Assembly: GCA_965224325.1 (NCBI GenBank)
Contig: CBDCYT010000012.1
Coordinates: 1 to 64,000, forward strand
Direction: 5' to 3'
From: CBDCMJ01 sp965224325
GTDB taxonomy: Bacteria; Chloroflexota; Dehalococcoidia; Lucifugimonadales; UBA3495
DNA: 64,000 nt
The first letter of the stretch is position 1, and the number at the start of each line of letters is the position of its first letter. Both the position numbers and the translations under genes were made by a program. Shown in pieces: positions 46,332-55,920 of the stretch. A model generated the notes under the pieces. That model had not been told where the DNA came from and searched no databases. It saw nothing but the letters and a program-made list of their open reading frames with translations.

Positions 46332-48917
46332 CTAGCTTAGCCGGAAGGTCGAGCCGCGGTCGCCTTTCTGCACCTCTATGCGCGCCGGGAAAACATCCTT
46401 CAACTCGTCCAGGTGGGTAATTACTATGATCTTATCAAAATCGTCCTGAATCGCCCCGATCACGTCCAGAATCCGCTCCCGCCCTGGGGCGTCCTGAGTA
46501 CCGAATCCCTCATCAATAAACAAGGTGGGGAGTGGAGCGCCCATTCTTTGAGCCAGCACCTTAGACAAAGCGATGCGAAGGGCCAAGTTAACCCGAAACG
46601 CCTCTCCGCCGCTATACATTTCGTAGCTGCGGGGGCCAAGCTCGTCATTAACCTGTATCTCCAGAGTTTCGATGGGGTCGCCACGGCCAGTGCGCCGTTC
46701 TCGCTGAGTGTTCAAGCTGAGATGCATCCTGTTGTCCGTCATTCGACCCAAGAGCAGGTTAGCTTCCTCCTCCAACCTAGGCACCACGGTCTCGATCAGC
46801 ATCGCCTGTACTCCCTGCTGACCCAAGCCGGTTACCAACTCCTGGTAAATACTCCGGTCCTCTCGCAACCCGGACAACCGGCCGGAACTTCTAACCATGT
46901 CCTGCTCCAGGACTTCGAGACGCCGCACTTGGCCCTCCAGGAATCCCCGGCGGGCCAACAATGCCTCCCTTTCAACCTCCAGCGTCTTTTGAGCCTCTTC
47001 CGCCTCTTTCAGTTTGGACCGCCATTGCGGCAGTTTGGCGACTGCCTCTTGGGCGGCGTTGTGCCGTTCACCGAGGCGCTCCAAGTCTTCCCGGCGGCGT
47101 TCAAGTATTTCCAGGCTGCGGGCTGCCAACTCCTCTTCTCGGGGCAAGTTATCCTCAGCCTCGTCCAACCGGCGGAACTTCTCCGCAAAAGGCTGCAACT
47201 CCTGGACTTGCTCATAAGCCTGCCGCCTGGCTTCCTCATCGTAGCCCAGAGCTGCAATCTGGGCTTCCAGGCGCTTGAGCTCGGTTTGCTCGAGGACGGC
47301 AAAGTCGCCGGAAACGAGAGACGCCGTGATGGAGCAGAGCTTGGTCCGGGATTCGGCCAACTCAATTTGGGCCAGCCGGATTTCCTCGACCGCTCGCTGC
47401 AACCGGCTGGTCTCCAATTCTTCTTTGCGCCGAGATTGGGCGTTGGCCTGTTCCCGCCGAGCCAAATCTTTCTCCAAGTTGGCTCTTTCTTCTTCCAGAC
47501 CTTTCAATTGGGCGAAATTGAGCCGGTACAACTTACGTTTTTCGGCGATGTCCGCTTGATACGTATCTGCCAAGCGGCCACACCCGTCCTCTCCCAAGGG
47601 TGTCCGGCATAGAGGACACACCGCGCCCGCGTTGCCGGTGTCGCGGAGTAGCGCCAATTTCGCAGCCAGTTCCTGCCCTTCTGCTTTATAGCGTTCGGAA
47701 ACGCTATGGGCCTCGCCTACGCGCGTGGATAGGATCTGGTGTTCCTCTCGTTGAAGGGCAATAGCCTGGTCCTCCGTGCTCAATGCGTCCAGCTTGTTGC
47801 GAGACCGCTCCATCTGATTCAACAGTTCGGGCTCCCCTCCGGCCTTGGCGGGCAGTTCAATCTCCAGTTTGACCCGGAGTTGCTCGGCTTGGGCTTCAAG
47901 CCGAGTTCTGCCGTTGTCGATGGCCCGCGCCAGAGGAGCCATTGCTTCGTTGAGCTCACGAGAGTTTCGGCTGGCTTCCTCCAGCTCCTCAAACCGGCGC
48001 CGGGTTTCTTTCAAAAGGTCCGCGCCTTGTCGGGTCTCCGCGCGTTGGCGAATCAAGAGTTGGAACTCCAAGATGCGAGCCCGGTTAGTTTGGGAGGCGA
48101 GTTCCAGTTGCCCGATCTCTTGCCTCAAGTCCTGGGTTTGCCGCCCTACTTCTTCCAACATCCCAAGTTGACGTTCCAACTCGCCAACCTTAGCAGCGGC
48201 GTCTGCCGCCTCCCGACGTTGTTGTTCCCATCGTTGGTTGAGTTGAGCCAAACCCTTGACCGCCGCCGCCAATTCCCCCGGAGCGGCGCCGATTTCATCA
48301 ATCTGGCGCCCCATCTCTCCCAAGGCGCCTTCCAATTCGCTGACGGACTCGCCGATTTCCGCCAACCGCCCCTTAGCCCGGTCTTGGAGCCGGTCGTAGA
48401 GCGCCAAGCCGAGTATTTTAGCCAGGACCGCCTTGCGCTCCGAGGGAGTCTTGTTGGTGAACTCGTCGGCCCGGCCCTGGAGAAGGAAGGCCGAATTGAT
48501 GAACGTTTCGTAGTCCATGCCGACGATCTGGTCGATTTTGGACTGGGTTTCCCTAACGTGGTTCCCGGCGATGACCTGAGATCCGGAGGCGGAGATCACC
48601 TGCAATTGTAACAACGTAGTAGCGGCCTGGCGGCGGCCCCCGCCCCGGGCGTGGGTCCGCCCCACCCGGTAGTGGGTGTCTCTAGCCAGGAAATCGAGCT
48701 CTACGCTACACTGATCGGCTCCGTAAGATATCAGGTCGTCATGGGTTTTACCTCGGGCCTTTCCCCACAAGCACCAGGTAATCGCGTCCAATAACGCCGA
48801 CTTGCCGTGGCCGTTGGGGCCGCACAGGCAGGCCACGTGAATCCCGGTGAAGTCGAGCGTGGGCACATCTTCCCGGTAGCAGAGAAAGTTTCTCAGGCTG
48901 AGGGTAAGGGGAATCAA
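46332..48917 (-). CDS. sbcC: SbcC/Rad50-like SMC-type exonuclease ATPase
   Basis: The TTG at 48917 opens the frame (IPLTLSLRNFLCYRE). The 861-residue protein has Walker A CLCGPNGHGKSALLDAITW (residues about 30-48), AFLLQGRADEFTNKTPSERK (Q-loop), two long coiled coils flanking a zinc hook CPLC (about 436-439), an EMYSGGEAFRVNLALRIALS signature, and Walker B LPTLFIDEGFGTQD. With SbcD/Mre11 such proteins trim and open DNA ends and hairpins. No SbcD gene lies beside it, on either side within the window. Confidence 0.9.
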   Translation of the reverse strand: MIPLTLSLRNFLCYREDVPTLDFTGIHVACLCGPNGHGKSALLDAITWCLWGKARGKTHDDLISYGADQCSVELDFLARDTHYRVGRTHARGGGRRQAATTLLQLQVISASGSQVIAGNHVRETQSKIDQIVGMDYETFINSAFLLQGRADEFTNKTPSERKAVLAKILGLALYDRLQDRAKGRLAEIGESVSELEGALGEMGRQIDEIGAAPGELAAAVKGLAQLNQRWEQQRREAADAAAKVGELERQLGMLEEVGRQTQDLRQEIGQLELASQTNRARILEFQLLIRQRAETRQGADLLKETRRRFEELEEASRNSRELNEAMAPLARAIDNGRTRLEAQAEQLRVKLEIELPAKAGGEPELLNQMERSRNKLDALSTEDQAIALQREEHQILSTRVGEAHSVSERYKAEGQELAAKLALLRDTGNAGAVCPLCRTPLGEDGCGRLADTYQADIAEKRKLYRLNFAQLKGLEEERANLEKDLARREQANAQSRRKEELETSRLQRAVEEIRLAQIELAESRTKLCSITASLVSGDFAVLEQTELKRLEAQIAALGYDEEARRQAYEQVQELQPFAEKFRRLDEAEDNLPREEELAARSLEILERRREDLERLGERHNAAQEAVAKLPQWRSKLKEAEEAQKTLEVEREALLARRGFLEGQVRRLEVLEQDMVRSSGRLSGLREDRSIYQELVTGLGQQGVQAMLIETVVPRLEEEANLLLGRMTDNRMHLSLNTQRERRTGRGDPIETLEIQVNDELGPRSYEMYSGGEAFRVNLALRIALSKVLAQRMGAPLPTLFIDEGFGTQDAPGRERILDVIGAIQDDFDKIIVITHLDELKDVFPARIEVQKGDRGSTFRLS

Positions 48918-49546
48918 TGAGGGGCTCCCGTAAAGGCCGAGGTATGGCTGTGCCGCTTATCGAGGCTACCTATAGAGTCTATGAACGTCGTCACACCACA
49001 GGCCCCCTGGCCTTAGTGAGACCGCCGCCATTCTAGCATAGGCTGCGGTTCCCCGATCGTTTGCAGTAGGTCTAGGGCAACGGCGTTTAGTAATAACACC
49101 TGGGTCATTCCGGCCTTCGTCAGAGCCCTGAGACTCCCAAGCGGTTGGGTTGAAGACGGCTGGACCAACCGCGGCCGCCTGAGATTCCCGCTGTCGCTAG
49201 AATGCCGTTGAGCGATGCAATCCAAATGCAATACTACTGCCATAGCCCGCAGGGAAATCCCGTCTTGATTCAATCCCGGCTTTTGATGGCGGCTATTGGG
49301 GATTTTGCCCGGCCCGGAGACCGCTTGGCTGAAACGGTTTATTGGGCATATATTTGACGCGACGACCCAAAGGTCACGGACTTGGCACGTTGTCGCCGAA
49401 ATCCGACGAGCTACTTTGTAACGCGATTACCCCGCATAGTCCGAAAATTTGCCTGCGGTCACCGTAAATCGGTACTATAATCACTTGTTCTCAGGCGCTC
49501 GTTCCGGTCCCACCTTCACACCCGGCACAAGGAGGTTCGCCCACCG
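48918..49546. other. Intergenic region upstream of the ABC ATPase
   Basis: About 630 bp, no gene recognised. TATAAT at 49476-49481 and TTGCCT at 49449 (spacing 21, longer than ideal) could be a weak promoter. AAGGAGG at 49529 is the ribosome site of the next gene. Confidence 0.4.
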
Positions 49547-50314
49547 GTGGATAACACGAGTTGGACCATCCAGGTGGAAGACCTGTCCAAAAACTACGGC
49601 CCTATTTGCGCCGTGGACCGAGTATCTTTCTCGGTCAAGGCGGGAGAGGTCTTCGGCATCCTGGGCCCCAACGGCGCCGGCAAGACTACCACGGTTGAGA
49701 TGCTTGAGGGCATGCGAACGCCCGACAAGGGCATCGCCCGCATCAATGGGATAGACATTCGCGACAACCCCCGGGCGGTCAAGTCCATGATAGGGATTCA
49801 ACTCCAGTCAACCTCATTCTTCGATAGGCTCACCCTCTCCGAAATCCTGGACGTGTTTGGCAGCCTGTACCACCGGAAGGTGGACTCAATCGAACTGCTT
49901 CGCCGGGTGGAGTTGGAAGACAGGGCCAAGTCGACGTTTAAAGAGCTGTCCGGCGGGCAAAAGCAACGATTCTCTGTGGCCAGCACCCTCGTCAACGATC
50001 CGTTGGTGCTTTTTCTGGATGAACCAACTACTGGACTGGACCCCCAGGCCCGCCGCCACATGTGGGAACTGGTAAAGGGGTTCAAGACCCAGGGCCGCAC
50101 GGTCCTGCTGACCACGCACTACATGGAGGAAGCGGAGGAACTGTGCGACCGGGTGGCCATCATGGACCAGGGAAGGATAGTGGCCCTGGATACCCCCCAG
50201 GTGTTGGTCGACAGCCTCTTGGCAACCGGGTTCCACAAGGAGCGAGCCGAGAAGGCGGCAAATCTGGAGGACGTGTTCTTGGAATTGACCGGCCACTCCC
50301 TGAGAGACGCCTGA
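49547..50314 (+). CDS. ABC transporter ATPase (ABC-2 exporter type)
   Basis: GTG 49547 lies 11 bases after AAGGAGG. The 255-residue ATPase has Walker A GPNGAGKTTT (40-49), Q-loop GIQLQS, signature LSGGQ (134-138), Walker B LVLFLDEP (153-160), and the H-loop in LLTTHYMEEAEELCDRVAIM. The fold and TTHYMEEAE match the CcmA/DrrA-like ATPases that drive ABC-2 permeases in export of drugs or polymers. No permease is adjacent. The only ABC-2 permease in the window lies at 59839, about 9.5 kb downstream on the same strand. Confidence 0.9.
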   Translation: MDNTSWTIQVEDLSKNYGPICAVDRVSFSVKAGEVFGILGPNGAGKTTTVEMLEGMRTPDKGIARINGIDIRDNPRAVKSMIGIQLQSTSFFDRLTLSEILDVFGSLYHRKVDSIELLRRVELEDRAKSTFKELSGGQKQRFSVASTLVNDPLVLFLDEPTTGLDPQARRHMWELVKGFKTQGRTVLLTTHYMEEAEELCDRVAIMDQGRIVALDTPQVLVDSLLATGFHKERAEKAANLEDVFLELTGHSLRDA

Positions 50315-50505
50315 TGATTAGGGTCGGGCAGGTGTGGACCAAGATTCCCGACCCTGAGGCTGCTCAGGCAGGGAATGGGGGGGTTAGGGGTGGGCCCGGG
50401 GAATCGCCGCAGGCGTTGACAGCGGAGTCGCAGGCCATGGTTCCCGCGGACAATTCTCACCAGTGATGCCGCGTTAGTAGTAGAGAAAGCGAGGCGGCCG
50501 GTCCC

Positions 50506-51156
50506 TTATCTGCCCACTAGCGCGTGGATTTGCCGGATTGCGGCGGGCAGGTCCTCATTGATTATCACTGGCTGCCCGTGGGTTTGAGCCAAGCCCAAAA
50601 TGCCGTCTTGGAGTTGGACCAAGCGTCCCAATTGGGCCTCCGATAGCGTACGGCGCGAGTGGTTGGGGCTCAGCACCCTTCGCTTTAGCGCCTCCCGGTC
50701 CGGCACGTCCAAGATGCACAGCAAGCTCGCCTCCACAATGCCAGGTTCCAGAAAACCCGGTAGAAAGTGGCTGCCTTCCACCACCAAACCGATCCCTTCC
50801 CTGATGGCTCGATTAATGCAAGATTCTATAGCGGGCTTGAGCAACGTAGACTGCCTGATGGCCCCTTCTAGCAAAAGGTCTCCGGGGTCGCCCACGGCTC
50901 CTGTGTCCTGCAGCGCTTGGTACGCATCGTAGGTATGGTGCTTCAGGAGTTGTACGTCCGTTTCCGGCAGCAGGTGGGTAATCGACGCCCGGATAAATCC
51001 GGTGCTCAAGTGATGGGACAAGCCCAACTCTTCCAGCAGAGCGTTGGCTACCGTCGTCTTTCCTGTGCCAGGCGCTCCCCCTAACAGTATTATCAGGGGC
51101 CCGTCGCCCTTAGCCCAGGATGAACCCTCGGTTACCAACTGATGCCTCCTCCACAT
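50506..51156 (-). CDS. 2-phosphoglycerate-kinase-like P-loop kinase
   Basis: The 216-residue protein starts MWRRHQLVTEG and has P-loop GGAPGTGKTT (26-35), followed by VANALLEELGLSHHLSTGFI and RASI. Further on come HTYDAYQAL, INRAIREGIGLVVEGSHFLP and a C-terminal region ending AAIRQIHALVGR. This matches archaeal/bacterial 2-phosphoglycerate kinase (2PGK, COG2074), which makes 2,3-bisphosphoglycerate, an intermediate for cyclic 2,3-bisphosphoglycerate. Substrate assignment is by family only; a nucleotide or sugar kinase of the same fold is possible. It stands alone, convergent with the ABC ATPase. Confidence 0.75.
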   Translation of the reverse strand: MWRRHQLVTEGSSWAKGDGPLIILLGGAPGTGKTTVANALLEELGLSHHLSTGFIRASITHLLPETDVQLLKHHTYDAYQALQDTGAVGDPGDLLLEGAIRQSTLLKPAIESCINRAIREGIGLVVEGSHFLPGFLEPGIVEASLLCILDVPDREALKRRVLSPNHSRRTLSEAQLGRLVQLQDGILGLAQTHGQPVIINEDLPAAIRQIHALVGR

Positions 51157-51779
51157 GATGGCCCGCCCCGTCGCTCAGCCCCGAGTGTGGGGAGTTCGAG
51201 CCAGTCGGCCCGGTCACCGCCTGTGGTGGGCATTGAAGCCCACTTAGTCTCCGGACTGCTCCTGAATCCCACGCTTCGGATGGACTGAATTCGGAGTTTA
51301 CGTATCCCAGCCAACGGTGTCAACCTACACTGCGTCACCCCCAAGGCCTTTTCCTTTTCTGGGTTGGCTCGCATGGGTCCCGTCAGTCCCGCGAAGCTTG
51401 TCCCCGACCCTGATCGGGCAGCGGGAATCCAAGGCTGCCCGTCCAATGCCAGCCTTCCTGTCGCAAAGGTCTTTAGATTCCCGCTTTCGCGGGAATGACG
51501 GACGGCGGGAACGACGGACGGCAGGGATGGCGGACGTATGAAAAGGCCCCGGCGCTGCACCGGGTGGAGTCCACCGTGAACCAACGGCAAAGGCCGTTCT
51601 GAGAATGCCGTGGGGTTGCCCCTGCGGGCACTCCAGCCCAAGGTTATTCCAAGTGGTCAGGCCGCGGCGTAAGCGTTATGCAAGAGATCGGGTGAGATTG
51701 ACGCCCACTAGGGCCCGCCATATAATATCCGAACCTGGCGCAGATTCGAAAGCACAGCAATTCAAGGTACGAGTTCGAG
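51157..51779. other. Intergenic with a MITE-like element, no intact gene
   Basis: The left part contains AACGGTGTCAACCTACACTG (51314-51333), which reads NGVNLHCVT, like the start of an alpha/beta hydrolase, then the MITE. Past the MITE no family sequence is recognised. Confidence 0.4.
51343..51553. mobile_element. MITE-like palindromic element, copy B (about 211 bp)
   Basis: The ends AAGGCCTTTTCCTTTTC and GTATGAAAAGGCCC are inverted repeats, and the interior matches copy A at 27368 over its whole length (TTCTGGGTTGGCTCGCAT; ATTCCCGCTTTCGCGGGAAT). The right part has an extra tandem GACGGACGGC motif. No clear target duplication is visible. Confidence 0.7.
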
Positions 51780-53441
51780 ATGCCCGATTACGACGTGGTA
51801 ATAGTGGGAGGCGGCTATTCAGCTATGTGCGCTGCCCTCGCCGCGAAGAGCAAGGGCGCCAACGTGGCGCTGGTGTCCAAAGTGTATTCTCTCCGGAGCC
51901 ACTCCTCTGGCGTGCACAGCGGGATCAACGCGGCGCTAACCTCAGAGGACTCGTGGCAATCCCATGCCTTGGATTCCATTAAGGCCGGCGACTATCTAGC
52001 CGACCAGGACGCGGTTGAGATCATTTGCCAGGAAGGCATCGAGGATGTCTTTCACCTGGAACACATTGGAGTTATCTTTAGCCGGAACGGCCGGGGGGGC
52101 ATCGATACGATGTCATTTGCCGGCTCTTCCACGCCAAGGACCTGCTACGTTGGCGATTCCGCGGGGCACATTATCTTACAAGTGCTCTACGAGCAAGTGT
52201 TGCGGCGGCAGATCAAGACCCACAGCGAATGGTTTGTGACATCCTTGTTGATGGAAGACGGGGTCTGTCGCGGAGTTTTGGCCCAAGAGCAGCTTTCCGG
52301 CCGCCTCCACGCCCTAAACGCCAATGCGGTGATTCTGGCCACCGGGGGCCTCGGCCGCATGTATCAGCCCAGCACCTCCGCTTTTACCGCGACTGCCGAC
52401 GGTGTGGCTTTGGCCTACAAGGCGGGCGTTCCACTAATGGACATGGAGATGGTTCAGTATCACCCCACCACTCTTAAAGGCAGGGGATTGGTGGTCACCG
52501 AGGCCGCCCGGGGACAGGGCGCTCACTTGATAAACAAAGACGGCGACCGGTTTATGGAGTCCTACGCTCCCGGCTCCGGGGAACTGGCCCCCAGGGACAT
52601 TTGCGCCCGGGCTGTGGAGACCGAGATCCGCGACGGCCGAGGAGTCGATGGCTGTGTCTTCCTCGACTTCCAGCACCTGGACAAAGGGCTCATGGACGAC
52701 CTCTTGCCTGAAACTCAACTTCTGGTAAAACGGCTAACCGGCATTGATGCAGCGAGCGAACTGGTGCCGGTCCAACCTGCCATGCACCGGCCAATGGGCG
52801 GCATTCAAGTGGACGTGCACGGCGCCACTTCGGTCCCAGGGCTCTACGCCGCCGGCGAGTGCGCCTGCGTGGGCGTCCACGGGGCCAACCGCCTGGGAGG
52901 CAACTCCCTTTTGGAATGCGCCGTCTTCGGCAGGCGCGCCGGTGAGGCTGCAGCCAGCCACGCGCAAACTGCCTCGCGGGATAATGCCCCCCCAGCACTT
53001 TGGGCCGATGAGGAGAAACGACTCCAAGAGGCCGGCAGAGGAAGCGGAGGGGAAGACACCATCGGTTCAGTGCGCAGCGAACTGGCTAACACTATGCATC
53101 AAAAAGTGGGTTTGTACCGAGACGAACAGGGGTTGCAAGAAGCTCAAGCTAAAATAGAAGAGTTGAGGGACCGGTATACCAAAGTAACTGTGCCCAGCAC
53201 CGAGGGGCCCTACAACCCATCCCTCTCAGTCCTCCTCGAGTTGGGGAACATGCTCGACGTGGCCCAGGTGATAGTAGCCAGTGCGCTAGCCCGGCAGGAA
53301 AGCCGCGGGGCCCATCACCGCACTGATTATCCTCACCGGGACGACGCCAATTGGTTGCAGCACACCGTGGCCTCTTACGGACCTCAGGGGCCTACGCTTA
53401 CCTACAAGCCCGTGGTAATCACCCAGTGGCAGCCGAGTTGA
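51780..53441 (+). CDS. sdhA: Succinate dehydrogenase/fumarate reductase flavoprotein subunit
   Basis: This 553-residue flavoprotein starts DYDVVIVGGGYSAMCAALAA (dinucleotide-binding GxGxxA), with SHSSGVHSGINAAL near the flavin-His region. MVQYHPTTLKGRGLVVTEAA, FMESYAPGSGELAPRDICAR and HRPMGGIQVDVHG are active-site blocks (His, Arg); GANRLGGNSLLECAVFGRRAG is the C-terminal FAD motif. It oxidises succinate or reduces fumarate, passing electrons through the iron-sulfur subunit encoded 30 bp downstream. At 553 residues it is shorter than the usual 580-640, as in thiol:fumarate-reductase-type enzymes. Confidence 0.9.
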   Translation: MPDYDVVIVGGGYSAMCAALAAKSKGANVALVSKVYSLRSHSSGVHSGINAALTSEDSWQSHALDSIKAGDYLADQDAVEIICQEGIEDVFHLEHIGVIFSRNGRGGIDTMSFAGSSTPRTCYVGDSAGHIILQVLYEQVLRRQIKTHSEWFVTSLLMEDGVCRGVLAQEQLSGRLHALNANAVILATGGLGRMYQPSTSAFTATADGVALAYKAGVPLMDMEMVQYHPTTLKGRGLVVTEAARGQGAHLINKDGDRFMESYAPGSGELAPRDICARAVETEIRDGRGVDGCVFLDFQHLDKGLMDDLLPETQLLVKRLTGIDAASELVPVQPAMHRPMGGIQVDVHGATSVPGLYAAGECACVGVHGANRLGGNSLLECAVFGRRAGEAAASHAQTASRDNAPPALWADEEKRLQEAGRGSGGEDTIGSVRSELANTMHQKVGLYRDEQGLQEAQAKIEELRDRYTKVTVPSTEGPYNPSLSVLLELGNMLDVAQVIVASALARQESRGAHHRTDYPHRDDANWLQHTVASYGPQGPTLTYKPVVITQWQPS

Positions 53442-53471
53442 ACCGGACAAGGCGGGTTAGGAAGGAATAGT

Positions 53472-54431
53472 ATGGAAATTACCCTCAAAGTGCGCCGATA
53501 CAATCCAACGACCGATGGCAAGGGTTACGACCAGAGTTACGTCTTGGACATTGAAGAAGACGCCAGTGTTTTGGACGCCCTCATGCGGGTAAGGGAGGAG
53601 CAGGACAGCACCCTGGCGTTCCGTGGCGCCTGCCGCACCGGCTTCTGCGGCGACTGTACGATGCGGATCAGCCGCGGGCACCGGGTAGCCTGCTGCACTC
53701 CGGTGGCCGCCGCTCAGGACAAGGGCGAGATCACCATCGCTCCTATACGGCTCATCAACGTGGCCAAAGACATGATGTTCGACATGGAGACGATGGTTTA
53801 TCAAAAGTACGAGGCAATCGAGCCCTGGATAGAGCCGGCGGAGCCCCCGCCTCAGCGGGAGAATATAGTTTCCAATGAGGTCATCCAGGACCTTCGCAAG
53901 GTGATGAGTTGCACCATGTGCTGGCTGTGTGACGAGGGTTGCACCACCATGGTTGTGGACCGTAAGTTTCTGGGCCCAGCCGCTTTGACCAAGGCGTATC
54001 GCGCCGTGGCCGATCCCAGGGACACCCGGACCAAGGAGAGACTGCACAAGGTCAGCGGAGACCGGGGAGTATGGGACTGCTGTCATTGCTTTGAAGCTAC
54101 CGAGCATTGTCCCAAGGGCATCGACCCCACGGAGCGCATCTTCGCCTTGCGAAACAAGGCCATCAAAGTGGGCGCGGGCAACCCCTCAGTGAAAGCCCAC
54201 TATGAGAGCTTTGCCGCTTCGGTGAAGTCCCACGGCTGGCTGGACGAAACCCGCCTGGCCATAGACACTGAAGGCGGACTGACCAACCTGAAGGCCCAGT
54301 TGAAGCAGTTGCCTCTGGGGTTGAAGGCCCTTAAACGGGGCAAGCTCCCCTGGCCATATTTCCTTCACCCCAAGAGGCCTGGAGCGGACAGAATCAAAAG
54401 TATTTTCCGAAAATGGGAGGGTAAAGCTTAA
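53472..54431 (+). CDS. sdhB: Succinate dehydrogenase/fumarate reductase iron-sulfur subunit
   Basis: ATG 53472 follows AGGAAGGAATAGT. The 319-residue protein has an N-terminal 2Fe-2S ferredoxin domain (Cys54, Cys59, Cys62, Cys74 in CRTGFCGDC and RVACC). A C-terminal ferredoxin domain follows, with CTMCWLCDEGC (147-157) and CCHCFEATEHCPKG (203-213) for the 4Fe-4S/3Fe-4S clusters. The tail of about 90 residues after the clusters is longer than in standard SdhB. Its stop shares one base with the next ATG (TAATG). Confidence 0.92.
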   Translation: MEITLKVRRYNPTTDGKGYDQSYVLDIEEDASVLDALMRVREEQDSTLAFRGACRTGFCGDCTMRISRGHRVACCTPVAAAQDKGEITIAPIRLINVAKDMMFDMETMVYQKYEAIEPWIEPAEPPPQRENIVSNEVIQDLRKVMSCTMCWLCDEGCTTMVVDRKFLGPAALTKAYRAVADPRDTRTKERLHKVSGDRGVWDCCHCFEATEHCPKGIDPTERIFALRNKAIKVGAGNPSVKAHYESFAASVKSHGWLDETRLAIDTEGGLTNLKAQLKQLPLGLKALKRGKLPWPYFLHPKRPGADRIKSIFRKWEGKA

Positions 54432-55312
54432 TGGCATACGCATTTTATCCAGGCTGTGTTTCAAAAGGCGGCTGCCCAGAGCTATATCCCGCAGCCGTGA
54501 AGGTGGCGGCTAAACTAAATATTGAGTTGGTGGAGCTCACCGACGTCGGGTGCAACGGGGCCGGCTGCCTCAGCCAAGAGGTGTCCGATCCGATCAACGC
54601 CCGTACCCTGGCCAAGGTCGAACGGATGGGAACGATGATGATGACCATCTGCAGCACCTGCCAAGGGGTGTTTACTCAAGCCAACCATCGTTTCAAGTCG
54701 GACCCCGAATATTTAGCGCTGATTAACCGGGAATATCTGGCCCCGGAAGGCCTGGAATACAAGGGCACTGTTGAGATCAAACACTTCCTATGGGTCTTGG
54801 ACGAAGAGTTCGGACTGGACAACCTTAAAGAGTTGGTTGTGCGCCCTCTGTCCGGGTTGAAGGTGGCCCCCTTCTATGGATGCTACTTGCGCCGGCCTCC
54901 GGAGTTGATGATCCCCAAGGGCTGGGAGCGGCGTAAGACGGTGCTGGAAAGCACTATAGAAACGCTGGGAGGCGAGGTAACCACCATCTCGGGCAAGGGG
55001 AAGTGCTGTGGCTTCCCCATCCTATCGGCCAATGAAGAGAACTCTCTGGAGATGTGCGGCACCCACACGCTGGAAGCAAGCCAAAAGGGCGCAGACTGTA
55101 TGGTCACCCCCTGTCCGCTGTGCCATCTCGAGCTTGACGGCAAGCAAGCTGACGCCGAACGGCACAAGGGCGAAAGCATCGATATGCCCATCTTGCATCT
55201 TCCGCAGTTGGTGGGCTTGGCGCTGGGCTTCTCTCCTCGGGAGATGAACCTGCACCGGCACATAGTTTCCACCGATGACGTAGTCGATAAGCTGGAAGCC
55301 ATCAGGACTTAA
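54431..55312 (+). CDS. sdhE: HdrB/SdhE-type CCG-domain subunit of the succinate dehydrogenase complex
   Basis: The 293-residue protein has two CCG domains: YPGCVSKGGCPELYP with GCNGAGC and CSTCQG, then FYGCYLRRP, GKGKCCGFP and CPLCHLELDGKQ. CCG motifs bind a non-cubane 4Fe-4S cluster in heterodisulfide reductase HdrB, and serve as the quinone- or thiol-facing subunit in type E succinate dehydrogenases (SdhA-SdhB-SdhE). There is no SdhC/SdhD-type membrane anchor in the operon. The natural electron partner is therefore either a quinone through SdhE or a thiol/disulfide pair. Confidence 0.85.
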   Translation: MAYAFYPGCVSKGGCPELYPAAVKVAAKLNIELVELTDVGCNGAGCLSQEVSDPINARTLAKVERMGTMMMTICSTCQGVFTQANHRFKSDPEYLALINREYLAPEGLEYKGTVEIKHFLWVLDEEFGLDNLKELVVRPLSGLKVAPFYGCYLRRPPELMIPKGWERRKTVLESTIETLGGEVTTISGKGKCCGFPILSANEENSLEMCGTHTLEASQKGADCMVTPCPLCHLELDGKQADAERHKGESIDMPILHLPQLVGLALGFSPREMNLHRHIVSTDDVVDKLEAIRT

Positions 55313-55414
55313 CGGCCCAAGAAGGGGAGCTTAGGGCGCCCCGCGGGACTCGACCGAGTTCTCCGGGTCCAGCCTGTCCCCGGCAGCACGGAGTATCACT
55401 GCTGGAACTCCATA

Positions 55415-55447
55415 GGAGCCGCCGCAATTGAGGCGGCTCCTCTCTTT
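55415..55447 (+). terminator. Rho-independent-like terminator of the sdh operon
   Basis: GGAGCCGCC (55415-55423) and GGCGGCTCC (55432-55440) pair perfectly around an 8-base loop. TCTCTTT follows. It lies 103 bp past the sdhE stop. Confidence 0.8.
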
Positions 55448-55920
55448 GAGGCAGCTAGCAGGTATCCCTCAATTTCTGGCGTCAAACCCCCGGTGTCTGC
55501 GCCGTACGCCCCATCAACAAGATGGCCATTGATGTCGTGCTCCGCTCCGAGACTCCGGCAGCCAAGTCTCCGTACCCCCCAAGTCACTCCCCCTCTTGCT
55601 CTCACCGAGCGATGAGCGTTGGGCAACGAGCGTTCGCGCCGGTTAAGCTCACAAATGAAGAGGTCCTGTCCCAGACATCCGGGATGCAGGCTATGCCCCC
55701 TCGGCCGGGAGACTCCCGTCAACTGACGTCGGCCGCCCTCCTCTTAGGGCCGGAGAGCCAGGCCCGCAACCTTCTGGGAATCACGCCTGGGAATCACGCC
55801 TGAAAATTCCGCCAAAAGCGTGCCCGCCTTCGTTCGTCTTAATTACAGTAACGTGCCGTTGACACCAGTGGTCTCCCAGGATTATCATCGTAAATTGTAA
55901 TATAGACAGGGGCATACAAT
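55448..55920. other. Intergenic, no gene seen
   Basis: 55448-55800 shows only short frames without motifs. The last 120 bp are A+T-rich and hold the promoter of the MFS gene. Confidence 0.5.
55859..55888 (+). promoter_or_regulatory. Sigma-70-type promoter candidate for the MFS gene
   Basis: TTGACA at 55859-55864 and TATCAT at 55883-55888, spacing 18. The TTG start codon follows at 55921, giving a short leader. The best promoter-like match I noticed in the window. Confidence 0.55.
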
